64,000 nt of DNA. Source: Alphaproteobacteria bacterium (GTDB taxonomy: Bacteria > Pseudomonadota > Alphaproteobacteria > Rhodospirillales > Rhodospirillaceae). The translations under genes were made by a program, and so were the position numbers. The notes under the pieces are model-generated. The model made no database searches. It was not told the DNA's origin and worked only from the letters and a program-made list of their open reading frames with translations. The DNA is taken from the NCBI GenBank assembly GCA_030604885.1, contig JAUVUZ010000006.1, forward strand, positions 1 through 64,000. Reading direction: 5' to 3'. This document shows, piece by piece, positions 1 to 7,614 of this stretch; positions within the stretch are counted from its first letter, which is position 1; the number at the start of each line of letters is the position of its first letter.

Positions 1-464
1 CGCGCACCGGCGCCGAGGCGGCGCTGGCGCGGGAGAGCCGGTACGGCGCGGCGCCGAGGCCGAGCGGCCCGGCGGAATTCCTGCGCCTGGTGGATGTCCT
101 CCCCGAGGGGCGGACGCCGCCCGACGCGCTGATCGAGGCGATCCTGGGCGCCCAGGCGGGCGACATCGGCTGTCCGCAGGGCGGCGGCGACCGGCGGTGC
201 GCGCTGATCTTCGTGCGGGTGGCGCCGGATGCGCCCGAGGCGGCGGTGTTCTACGACCGCTTCCGCGCCCGGGTCTACGCGCCCGCGCCGGAGGGCGGCT
301 GGCGGAGCCTCGGCAGGCTGGAGGGGGACCTCCACTGCCCCGAGGTGCGCGCGGCGCTGGCGGCGGGCGCGTTCGCGCCCGAGCCGCCCGCCCTGCCGAA
401 CCTCCGGCTCGGCGGCCGGGTCCTCGCCCTGGTGCCCGGGGGCGAGCCGGGGGCTTGCCGTTAA
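1..464 (+). CDS. Hypothetical protein, C-terminal part (5' end outside window)
   Basis: The frame is open from the left edge of the window, so this is the C-terminal part (about 153 codons) of a gene that begins upstream; a GTG at 90 is only an internal candidate start. Third positions are strongly GC-rich, as in the real genes around it. I do not recognise a family. The visible part is acidic and Ala/Pro/Gly-rich with no membrane segment or clear motif. Its stop codon overlaps the stop codon of the convergent PfkB kinase gene, so the two transcripts run into each other with no terminator between them. Confidence 0.55.
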   Translation, partial: RTGAEAALARESRYGAAPRPSGPAEFLRLVDVLPEGRTPPDALIEAILGAQAGDIGCPQGGGDRRCALIFVRVAPDAPEAAVFYDRFRARVYAPAPEGGWRSLGRLEGDLHCPEVRAALAAGAFAPEPPALPNLRLGGRVLALVPGGEPGACR

Positions 465-1540
465 AGCGGCCAGCGGCGGATCGGCAGGTCGGTCTCCTGC
501 ATCCGCGCACGCAGGGCGTCGTGGCCGAGCAGGCCGGTCTGGGTGTCGACGTAGCCGATCACCGAGGCGGCGTTGAGGGTGGCGGCGCGCAGGCCGTCCT
601 CGACGCTCCAGCCGTGGGCGAGCGCGGCGGTGAAGGTGCTGGCGAAGGCGTCGCCCGCGCCCGCCGTGCCCACCGTCTCGCAATCCACCGCCGGGCAGAA
701 CAGAACCTCCTTGCCGTCGCCGACGTAGGCGCCGCGGTCGCCGTCGGTCAGCACCAGGCGGCCGAGGCCGAGCTTGGCCATCGCCGCCAGGAACCCGGCG
801 AGGCTCATCTCGAAGCCGCCGCCGCGCAGGCCCCGCGCGGCGAGGAACGGCAGGTCGTCGCCCGCAAGGCGCGGTCCGCCCTCGCCGAACCGGGCGACGA
901 GGTGGGGAACGATGGTGCCCGCCTCGGTGCGGTTGATCGCCAGCACGTCGATCTTGGGCAGCAGCGCCTCGACCGTCGGCCAATAGGCGGAGAGCTGGCG
1001 CAGGCCCGGGTTGACCGCCACCAGGGCGCCGTTGCCCTTCGCCGTCTCGACGATGCGGGGGAACATCTCGGCGGATTTGTTGGAGAGGTTGGAGACGTAG
1101 ACGACGTCGACGCCGAAGGCGTCCTCGCGCAGGTCCTCCGCCTCCAGCAGGGTGTTGGCGCCGCGGAAGGTGAACACCCCGGCGTTGCGGTCGTGGGAGG
1201 AGACCAGCACCGAGGCGCCGGTGGGGGCGCGGCCGTCGCGCACCACCCAGCGGGTCGAGACGCCCTCCGCCATCAGCGAGGTGAGCAGGGTCTCGGCGCG
1301 CTGGTCGCGGCCGAGCTTCACCAGCGTCGCCACGTCGAGGCCGAGGCGCGCCATCGCCACCGCGGCGTTGACGCCGCCGCCGCCGCAGTGGGTCGAGACG
1401 TCCTGCGCCTCGATCTTGGTGCCCTCTTCGAGCAAAAGGAACGAGCTGTCGGCGTTGGACATCGCCATGCGCTCGATGCGGTCGCTCGAAATGATCGCGA
1501 TGGTGTCGATCATCGCGCCGCCAAGGGTCAGAACTCGCAT
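461..1540 (-). CDS. PfkB-family carbohydrate kinase
   Basis: A 359-residue ribokinase/PfkB-family kinase, expected to phosphorylate a sugar or nucleoside hydroxyl with ATP in the cytoplasm. The N-terminal beta strand MRVLTLGGAMID, the Gly-rich stretch GGGGVNAA (substrate region) and the C-terminal signature TAGAGDAF with the catalytic Asp are all present. The start at 1540 begins exactly at the conserved first strand; an ATG 20 codons upstream would add an Arg/Pro-rich tail that does not fit the family. The substrate cannot be told from sequence. The gene stands alone, and its stop overlaps that of the convergent gene to its left. Confidence 0.85.
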   Translation of the reverse strand: MRVLTLGGAMIDTIAIISSDRIERMAMSNADSSFLLLEEGTKIEAQDVSTHCGGGGVNAAVAMARLGLDVATLVKLGRDQRAETLLTSLMAEGVSTRWVVRDGRAPTGASVLVSSHDRNAGVFTFRGANTLLEAEDLREDAFGVDVVYVSNLSNKSAEMFPRIVETAKGNGALVAVNPGLRQLSAYWPTVEALLPKIDVLAINRTEAGTIVPHLVARFGEGGPRLAGDDLPFLAARGLRGGGFEMSLAGFLAAMAKLGLGRLVLTDGDRGAYVGDGKEVLFCPAVDCETVGTAGAGDAFASTFTAALAHGWSVEDGLRAATLNAASVIGYVDTQTGLLGHDALRARMQETDLPIRRWPL

Positions 1541-1603
1541 GTCCGGGGGTCTCCGCTTCGGTGCGCGCGACGGATGCGCGCCGCAGAGAATATGGGGCAC
1601 CTC

Positions 1604-1627
1604 CGCCCGGATGGGAACATCCGGGCG
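1604..1627 (-). terminator. Stem-loop downstream of the metallo-hydrolase gene
   Basis: A perfect 10-bp inverted repeat (CGCCCGGATG / CATCCGGGCG) with a GGAA loop lies about 30 bp past the stop of the leftward metallo-hydrolase gene. No U-tract follows on that strand, so it may be a factor-dependent terminator or an RNA-stabilising hairpin. Confidence 0.4.
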
Positions 1628-1655
1628 TGAAACCTTGGTGAAGCCGCGCTTTTTT

Positions 1656-2540
1656 CTACTTCAACGGTTCCCAGGCGTAGCCGCGTTCCGCCTTGCGGAT
1701 GTGGCCGATGCCCGGCGCGGCCATGTGCATGCCCGCCACCGGCAGGTTTTCCGCCGTCACCCGCGCCAGCATCGCCTTGCGGGTTTCCGCCGCGGCGCGG
1801 GCGTCGACGTCGAACACCAGCGCCACCTCCGGGTTGGGCAGTTGGAGCTGCTGCACGTGCATCACGTCGCCCCACACCAGAAGCCTGCTGCCCTTGCTTT
1901 CGAGCAGATAGGCGGTGTGCCCCGGGGTGTGGCCGTAGGCGGGCACGGCGGCGATGCCCGGAACCGGCTCGCCCGCGCCGTCGAAGGCGGTGAGGCGGCC
2001 CGCCTGCTGGTAGGGGGCGAGGCTTTCGCGCGCCTTCTGCATCGCGGCCTTGCGGCTGTCGGTCTTTTCCCGCTCCGGGTCCACCCAGAAGGCGGTCTCG
2101 CGGCGGTCCACGAACACCCGGGCGTTGGGGAAGGTGGGCTTGCCGTCGGTGAGCAGGCCGCCGACGTGGTCGCCGTGGAGGTGGGTGAGCAGCACCGTGT
2201 CCACCTTGTCCGGCGCGTAGCCCGCCGCCTTGAGGTTGGCGAGGGTGCTGCCGGCGCTGCCGCCGTTGCCGGTGTCGATCAGCACCACGGAGGCGCCGGT
2301 GTCGACGAGGAAGGCGTTGACCCGCAGCGTCGTCGGGTCCTGGGGCGTCACCCCCGCCTTGGGGATTTCCTCGGGGTTGGCGATCAGCTTGTCGAGGGGG
2401 CGCTGGCTCTCGGCGTCCTTGAGGGCGACCACCTGAAAATCGCCGACTTTGGTGCGGTAGACGCCGTCGTCGGCGTGGCCGGGGGAGGAAAGGGTCGAAG
2501 CCATCGCCAGAATCGCCAGGGACAGGAGAGGGGTGCGCAT
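1656..2540 (-). CDS. Periplasmic MBL-fold metallo-hydrolase
   Basis: A 294-residue metallo-beta-lactamase-fold hydrolase. Residues 1-23 form a Sec signal peptide ending GHA, so the protein is probably periplasmic. The zinc motif THLHGDHVGG (His120, His122, Asp124, His125) is intact, followed by further His/Asp ligands (GHTPGHT and a WGDVMH stretch). Secreted members of this branch include lactonases, but no substrate can be assigned. It reads alone on the minus strand, with the amidohydrolase gene upstream after a 67-bp gap. Confidence 0.85.
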   Translation of the reverse strand: MRTPLLSLAILAMASTLSSPGHADDGVYRTKVGDFQVVALKDAESQRPLDKLIANPEEIPKAGVTPQDPTTLRVNAFLVDTGASVVLIDTGNGGSAGSTLANLKAAGYAPDKVDTVLLTHLHGDHVGGLLTDGKPTFPNARVFVDRRETAFWVDPEREKTDSRKAAMQKARESLAPYQQAGRLTAFDGAGEPVPGIAAVPAYGHTPGHTAYLLESKGSRLLVWGDVMHVQQLQLPNPEVALVFDVDARAAAETRKAMLARVTAENLPVAGMHMAAPGIGHIRKAERGYAWEPLK

Positions 2541-2607
2541 GGGAACTCCTCGTGCCGGTGAGCGGGGGTGTTTCCCTAAGTGTGGACGCGCGGCGGGCGC
2601 TGCAAGG

Positions 2608-3837
2608 TCAGAGGCGGCGGTCGAGGTCGAGCAGGGTTTCCGCCAGCACCCGCGCGCCGTCGTGCAACTCCTCCGGCGAACACCATTCCTCGGGCACGTG
2701 GCTGCGGCCGTCGCGGCAGGGGATGAAGATCATCCCCGCCGGGGCCACCAGCGCGGCGTTGACCGCGTCGTGGCCCGCGCCGGAGGGCAGGGCGCGGTGC
2801 CCGAGGCCGAGGCGGTCGGCGGCGGCGGCGATCGCCTCCGTCACCGGCTTCGCGCAAAGGGTGGCGGGGGCGAGGCTGATCGGCGCGATCTCGAACCCGA
2901 GCGGCCCCAGGTCGCAACGGGATTTCAGCAGCTCCGGGAACGCCGCCAGGGTGGCGTCGGACCCGGCGCGCAGGTCGAGCACCATCTCCACCCGTCCGGG
3001 CACCGCGTTGGCGGCGTTGGGGAAGGCGGCGATCTTGCCGACGGTGGCGACGACGTAATCGGGCTTGCCGGTGAGGTCCCGCGCCAGCGCCTCCACCGCC
3101 GCGATTACCCTGGCCGCGCCCGCCAGGGCGTCGAGGCGGGCGTCCATGGGGGTCGACCCGGCGTGGTCGGTGCGGCCGGTGACGACGAGGGCGTGGCGGG
3201 CGATGCCGACGATGCGGTCCACCACGCCGATCGGCAGCCCGGCGGCCTCCAGCACCCGGCCCTGCTCGATGTGCAGCTCCACGTAGGCGGCGATCTCGCC
3301 GGGGCGGCGCAGCGGCCGGTCGAGGGCGGCCGGGTCGCCCCCGGCGCGGGCGATCGCCTGGGCCAGGGTTTCGCCTGCCGCGTCGGTCATCGCAAGGTGC
3401 TCGGGCGACAGCCGCCCGGCGATGGCGCGGCTGCCCACCGAGGAGACGCCGTAGTCGCTCGGCTCCTCGGAGAGGAAGTCCACCACCTCGAACGGATGGC
3501 GCAGCGCGGTGCCGCTTTCCCGGAGCGCGCGGGCGAAGGCGAGGGCGGCGGCCACCCCGGCGATGCCGTCGAAGCGCCCGCCCGCCGGAACCGTGTCGCA
3601 GTGGGAGCCGGACATCAGCACCGGCAGGCCCGGCTCGGCGCCCGCGCGGCGGCCGATCAGGTTGGCGCAGGCGTCCAGCCGCACCGCCAGCCCCGCCTCG
3701 GCGAACGCGCGGGCGAGCCAGGCGCGGGCGGCGTCGAACTCGGGGGAGAAGGCGCGCCGCGTCCACGGGCTGTCGGGCCGGGTGAACCCCGCAAGGGTTT
3801 CGATGTCCGCCCACAGGCGGTCGCGGTCCAGGTTCAC
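2608..3837 (-). CDS. Allantoate / N-carbamoyl-L-amino acid amidohydrolase (M20 family)
   Basis: A 409-residue cytosolic metallo-amidase of the hydantoinase/carbamoylase branch of family M20, which releases ammonia and CO2 from ureido groups (allantoate, N-carbamoyl amino acids or ureidoglycine). The metal-site motifs are present in order: SGSHCDTVPAGG, EEPSDYG and HIEQG, then the dimerisation segment with ATVGKI and a final SGAGHDA. The length matches AllC (about 410 residues). The GTG start at 3837 overlaps the stop of the upstream membrane-protein gene in a GTGA arrangement, so translation is coupled. The Ldh2-type dehydrogenase nearby makes allantoin catabolism possible, but the substrate is an inference. 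Confidence 0.8.
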   Translation of the reverse strand: MNLDRDRLWADIETLAGFTRPDSPWTRRAFSPEFDAARAWLARAFAEAGLAVRLDACANLIGRRAGAEPGLPVLMSGSHCDTVPAGGRFDGIAGVAAALAFARALRESGTALRHPFEVVDFLSEEPSDYGVSSVGSRAIAGRLSPEHLAMTDAAGETLAQAIARAGGDPAALDRPLRRPGEIAAYVELHIEQGRVLEAAGLPIGVVDRIVGIARHALVVTGRTDHAGSTPMDARLDALAGAARVIAAVEALARDLTGKPDYVVATVGKIAAFPNAANAVPGRVEMVLDLRAGSDATLAAFPELLKSRCDLGPLGFEIAPISLAPATLCAKPVTEAIAAAADRLGLGHRALPSGAGHDAVNAALVAPAGMIFIPCRDGRSHVPEEWCSPEELHDGARVLAETLLDLDRRL

Positions 3838-4886
3838 GGCTGGGTCTCCTGTGCGGGTTTGCGGCCGAGGTGCCACAGGGTTTCGGCGCGGCGGCCGAGC
3901 GCCCACAAGCTGACGCCGAGGATCGCGAAAAAGATCCCTTTGTGAAGCTGGTCCCAGAACATCTCGAAAAACCGGGTGTAGAGGTTGATGGCGAGAAACA
4001 CCAGGCCGTAGCCGCGTAGCATCGCGTCGTCGCGCCGCAGACCCAGCCAGATCGCTGCCGCCGCCGCCGCCGCGAACAGCAGCGACCAGTGCAGCAGTTC
4101 GATCTGCCGCACGGTGTGCCACCGCGCCGCGTCGTAATCGCCGAAGATCGACAGCAGCCACAGCGCCACGAACAGATAAAGCAGCCCGAGGGATTGGGTG
4201 GCGCGGCGGAACGTGCCCAGCCGCGAGCCGGGCGAAACCGCCTGGGCGACGCCGAACAGCATCGTGCCCAGCAGCACGAACCGCACCGGCCAGTTCATGC
4301 CGAGGTAATAGGCGCCCCAGCCGGAGGCATAACCGGAGTAGGCGCCCATCCAGCCGCCGAACGACACCACCGCGAACACCCACACCAGGATGGAGCGGGC
4401 GAGCAAGGCGACCGCCGCGTAGACCGCCACCGCCACCAGCGCCAGCAGGTCGTAGCGGCCGCTGCCGGTGTCGAGCCAGATGCCGAGGTTGGCGATGCTG
4501 CCCGCGGTGGCGAGCACGCCGAGGAACAGCAGCGCGTCGTTGCGGTACTCGGTTTCCGGATGGCGGCGCATCCGCAGCATGGCATAGGCGTAGAAGCCCA
4601 CCGCGACTCCGGCAAGGCCGATGCAGCGTTGCGCCGGGCCGAGGGTGAACAGTCGGGCGAGGAGTTCGAGCAGGCGGAGATCGGCGAAAATCGACACCAC
4701 CGCCGCCGCTAGGCAGCCGATCGCCGACCAGAACGCATAGCGTGCCAGTCGCTGCCAGTCGAAGGGCGTCGCCACGACGTTCGCCGCGAGCCGCACCGCT
4801 TCCGCCTCCGCCAGCGTGCCGTCGCGTTGCCAGGAGTCGAGGGCCTCGCGCACGGTTTCGGCCTTGGAGCGGGACAGGTGGAGCAT
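3834..4886 (-). CDS. DUF2157-like multi-spanning membrane protein
   Basis: A 350-residue integral membrane protein. A soluble N-terminal segment of about 55 residues with the look of DUF2157 (helical, EALDSWQRDGTLAEAEA) is followed by some nine or ten hydrophobic helices. There are no catalytic motifs and the function is unknown. The ATG at 4886 is followed directly by the conserved helical segment. It is the first gene of a two-gene leftward operon with the overlapping amidohydrolase and is divergent from the dehydrogenase at 5058. Family membership is from general resemblance. Confidence 0.7.
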   Translation of the reverse strand: MLHLSRSKAETVREALDSWQRDGTLAEAEAVRLAANVVATPFDWQRLARYAFWSAIGCLAAAVVSIFADLRLLELLARLFTLGPAQRCIGLAGVAVGFYAYAMLRMRRHPETEYRNDALLFLGVLATAGSIANLGIWLDTGSGRYDLLALVAVAVYAAVALLARSILVWVFAVVSFGGWMGAYSGYASGWGAYYLGMNWPVRFVLLGTMLFGVAQAVSPGSRLGTFRRATQSLGLLYLFVALWLLSIFGDYDAARWHTVRQIELLHWSLLFAAAAAAAIWLGLRRDDAMLRGYGLVFLAINLYTRFFEMFWDQLHKGIFFAILGVSLWALGRRAETLWHLGRKPAQETQP

Positions 4887-5057
4887 GATCGGGGCGTTTC
4901 CAACGGGTGGGAAAGGGGTTACGATCCCATGGGTCGCGACGATTGGCCAGTCTTCCATGCGCGTGCCGACGAATGCCGTCTTGACCGTGCCCGGGAAATC
5001 ACCCAACACAGACAGGGGCTTCCGCGCCCGCCGTTTTCCCCAGCCGAAGAGTCTCCC

Positions 5058-6104
5058 ATGACCGACATCGTCGTCGTTTCCGCCGCGGAGGCGCGCCGCG
5101 CCGCCGAAGCCGTTCTCGTGGCGCGCGGGGTGCCGCCCGGCGACGCGGAGGTGGTGGCCCGCAACCTCGTCGCCGCCGATTTGCGCGGCATCGACACCCA
5201 CGGCCTGTTCTGCCTGATCGAATACGCCCACGCGGTGGCCGACCGGCGCATCAACCCGACTCCGGCGATCCGGGTGGAGCGCACCCTGCCGTGGGCGATC
5301 CGCGTCGACGGCGACAACGGCCTCGGCCCGCTGGTGGCGGAGCGGGCGATGGACGCGGTGCTGGAGACGGTGGAAAGCCACGGCATCGCCGTGGCGGCGG
5401 TGCGCAACGCCAACCACCATGGCGCCGCGGCGGTCTACATCGAGCGCGCGGCGGCGGCGGGCTGCATCGCCATCGCCTCCGCCAACGCCATCGCGATGGT
5501 GGCGCCGGTGGGGGCGAAGGCGCGCTTCTTCGGCACCAACCCGTTCGCGGCGGTGGCGCCCGCCGGCAAGCACCCGCCGTTCGTGCTCGACATGGCGACC
5601 TCGGACGGCGCGCTGCGCAAGGTGCGCAAGTTCCTCGCCGAGGGCAAGCCGATCCCCGAGGGCTGGGCCACCGACAAGGACGGCGTGCCCACCACCGACG
5701 CGGCGGCGGCGATCGAGGGCATGTTGCTGCCGTTCGGCGGCGCCAAGGGGTCGGGGCTGGCCTACTTCCTCGACATCCTCACCGGGGTGCTGAACGGCGG
5801 CCTGATCTCGGCGGACGTGCGCAACAACTTCACCAACCACGACCGGCCCTCGGGCAACGGCCATTTCTTCCTGGCCTTCAAGGTGTCGGCGTTCCTCGAC
5901 CCGGCGGCGTTCGCGGCGCGGATGGAAAGCCAGATCGCCCGCCTGCACGCGCTGCCGACGGTGGCGGGAGTGGAGCGGGTGCGCTATCCGGGCGAGCGCG
6001 TCGCCGCGATCGCGGCGGAGCGGGCGGCCCACGGCATCCCCTATCCGCGGCGCATCGTCGACGACCTCGTCGCCCTCGGCGGCGCGGTGCGCGCGGGGGT
6101 GTGA
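5058..6104 (+). CDS. Ldh2/malate dehydrogenase-2 family NAD(P)-dependent oxidoreductase
   Basis: A 348-residue dehydrogenase of the Ldh2 (YlbC/AllD-type) fold, which oxidises 2-hydroxy acids such as malate, lactate, ureidoglycolate or sulfolactate with NAD(P). Recognisable elements are DLRGIDTHG near residue 40, VRNANHHGAA with the conserved His, FGTNPFAAVAP, and the segment WATDKDGVPTTD. The length equals that of ureidoglycolate dehydrogenase AllD (about 349), and an allantoate-amidohydrolase-like gene lies across the divergent intergenic region, so ureidoglycolate is one candidate substrate. The ATG at 5058 matches the usual N terminus of the family. Confidence 0.82.
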   Translation: MTDIVVVSAAEARRAAEAVLVARGVPPGDAEVVARNLVAADLRGIDTHGLFCLIEYAHAVADRRINPTPAIRVERTLPWAIRVDGDNGLGPLVAERAMDAVLETVESHGIAVAAVRNANHHGAAAVYIERAAAAGCIAIASANAIAMVAPVGAKARFFGTNPFAAVAPAGKHPPFVLDMATSDGALRKVRKFLAEGKPIPEGWATDKDGVPTTDAAAAIEGMLLPFGGAKGSGLAYFLDILTGVLNGGLISADVRNNFTNHDRPSGNGHFFLAFKVSAFLDPAAFAARMESQIARLHALPTVAGVERVRYPGERVAAIAAERAAHGIPYPRRIVDDLVALGGAVRAGV

Positions 6105-6130
6105 GAGTCGCGGGCGATTGACGGGAAAAT

Positions 6131-6151
6131 GGTTTTTCGGAGGCAAAAACC
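6131..6151. promoter_or_regulatory. 21-bp inverted repeat upstream of the malonate operon promoter
   Basis: GGTTTTT and AAAAACC form a perfect 7-bp inverted repeat around a 7-bp centre, in an unusually AT-rich patch 30 bp upstream of the -35 element. The position and symmetry suit an activator operator (LysR- or GntR-type). A second inverted pair, CGGGAAAA (6122-6129) and TTTTCCCG (6174-6181), encloses it. Confidence 0.4.
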
Positions 6152-6181
6152 CCTAGGGAATCAAAGGCGAAATTTTTCCCG

Positions 6182-6210
6182 TTGACAGCATTTTCCCCCC
6201 TCCCTAGGGT
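6182..6210 (+). promoter_or_regulatory. Predicted sigma-70 promoter of the malonate decarboxylase operon
   Basis: TTGACA at 6182-6187 is a perfect -35 hexamer. After a 17-bp spacer, TAGGGT at 6205-6210 keeps the three most important -10 positions. It is the only strong promoter-like sequence between the dehydrogenase and the operon and points the right way. Confidence 0.55.
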
Positions 6211-6501
6211 GGGCCGCGAAGACCCGGAGGCCCGGCTCGCGAACCCGCTGCAAGCCTCCCGAGTGACGGCGTGTGGGTTCGTGAAAATTGCCTGGATAGC
6301 GGCTTTCCGGTGTGCCGGCCGGAACAAAGCAATCGCCGCACGAGGGCGCGTTCGTTTCGAGACACCAAGTGACTGTGTGATTTCGTGACGGTGAAATCCT
6401 GAGCTTCGGGCCCGGGGCTTCGCGCGCAGCCGTTTGTGCCGAATTTCCGTTTCCGAAGCCCGCGAGCCCCATGGGGGGGCGCGCGCGTCGAGGCGACGGT
6501 T
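6211..6501 (+). other. Long untranslated leader of the malonate operon
   Basis: Nearly 300 nt separate the predicted transcription start from the first well-supported start codon at 6502. I find no convincing gene here: the open frames read without normal codon bias. The stretch has several GC-rich self-complementary patches, for example around 6306-6322 and 6402-6422. That leaves room for RNA-level control, notable because a HutP-type RNA-binding protein gene follows the operon. Confidence 0.4.
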
Positions 6502-7479
6502 ATGGATTTCTCGCCGCACCTGTCCACGCGGACCTTCGCGTGGGATATGGAAACGGAATCGACCGCCTGGGACATCGGCTCCGCCGTGCTCTCGGGCCTG
6601 CTGCTCGAGGTTTCGGCCCATCCGAAGCCCGGCCTCGTCACGCCCCGGTCCATGGGCTCGCACCGCGACATGGACCATCAGACCTTCATCCTGTCCTCCG
6701 CGGCGATCGCGCCGGGCCTGGTGGCCTGCGCGCGCGCCGGGCTGTCGCACCCGGGCGAGGCCCCGGCGCTGCTGCCCGAGCTGCGCGCCATCGGCCGCGC
6801 CTGCGACGCTCGCCTGCTCGAAGCCACCCACGGCGTCAACACCCAGCGCGGCGCGCTGTTCTGCGGCGGCCTGCTCGCCGCCGCGGCGGGCCGCGTCGCC
6901 CGCGCCGGGCGGCCGCTCGCCGCCGCCGCGGTGCTGTCCGAGGTCGGCCGCATCGGCGAGGGGCTGGTGGCCCGCGAACTCGCCGCCTCCGACCCCGCCG
7001 CCGCCCGCACCGCGGGCGAGATTCTCTATCACCGCCACGGCTCCCCCGGTATTCGGGGCGAGGTCGAGGCGGGCTTCCCCACCGTCCGCGACCATGGCCT
7101 CCCGGCCCTGCGCGCGGCCCTCGCCGAAGGGCACGGCCTCAACCGCGCCCTGGTCCACGCGCTCGTCGCGCTGGTGGCCGAGGCCGAGGACTCCACCGTT
7201 CTCTGGCGCGGCGGCCCGGCCGCGCTGGCGTTCGTCCGGGCCGAGGCGGCGCGGGCGCTGGCGCTGGGCGGCGCCCTGTCCAACGACGGTCTCGCGGCGC
7301 TCGACCGCCTCGATGCCGCCTGCGTCGCGCGCAACCTCAGCCCCGGCGGCGCGGCCGACCTGCTGGCCGTCACCGCTGCCGCCTACCTGCTGGAGAACCG
7401 GCGTTTTCCCGAGTCTTCGGCGGCCAAGTCAAACCCACTCGTGTCCGGGCCTGCCCCGGACTCCCGGAGGATCAAGTGA
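6502..7479 (+). CDS. mdcB: Triphosphoribosyl-dephospho-CoA synthase, MdcB-type
   Basis: A 325-residue enzyme of the CitG/MdcB family, which makes 2'-(5''-triphosphoribosyl)-3'-dephospho-CoA, the precursor of the prosthetic group of the malonate decarboxylase carrier protein. Family features are the N-terminal SAHPKPGLVTPRSMGSH segment, then DMDHQTF, and the GVNTQRGALF motif near residue 115. The ATG at 6502 is preceded by GAGG eight bases upstream; an in-frame ATG at 6436 would add 22 residues with no ribosome site. First gene of the operon, in the position of madG in Malonomonas rubra. Confidence 0.85.
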   Translation: MDFSPHLSTRTFAWDMETESTAWDIGSAVLSGLLLEVSAHPKPGLVTPRSMGSHRDMDHQTFILSSAAIAPGLVACARAGLSHPGEAPALLPELRAIGRACDARLLEATHGVNTQRGALFCGGLLAAAAGRVARAGRPLAAAAVLSEVGRIGEGLVARELAASDPAAARTAGEILYHRHGSPGIRGEVEAGFPTVRDHGLPALRAALAEGHGLNRALVHALVALVAEAEDSTVLWRGGPAALAFVRAEAARALALGGALSNDGLAALDRLDAACVARNLSPGGAADLLAVTAAAYLLENRRFPESSAAKSNPLVSGPAPDSRRIK

Positions 7480-7595
7480 ACATAGTCACGTATGCGATCA
7501 TGGCCTACGCGATCACGGCGGCGATCTCCTTCGTCGTGATCGGGGTCGTCGTTCTGATGTCCAAGGCGATGTCCAAGAAAGCTGAAACCGAGTAA
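7476..7595 (+). CDS. Small OadG-related membrane subunit of the decarboxylase pump
   Basis: A 39-residue protein with one hydrophobic helix (AIMAYAITAAISFVVIGVVVLM) and a short charged tail, resembling the gamma (OadG-like) subunits of sodium-pumping decarboxylases, which anchor and stabilise the complex. It starts with GTG five bases after GGAGG, and the GTG overlaps the mdcB stop (GTGA). It lies directly before the membrane beta subunit. The assignment rests on size, topology and position; the sequence is too short for a firm family call. Confidence 0.65.
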   Translation: MNIVTYAIMAYAITAAISFVVIGVVVLMSKAMSKKAETE

Positions 7596-7614
7596 GGCCG
7601 GAGCCCACCCGAAA

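Noticed and set aside
6182-6388. 68-codon frame in the malonate leader
   Set aside because: The start codon lies within the -35 hexamer, there is no ribosome site and codon use is not that of the genome.
6231-6430. NAG-triplet array in the malonate leader as a direct HutP target
   Set aside because: NAG triplets occur, but without the regular spacing seen in the Bacillus hut leader; no claim can be made by eye.
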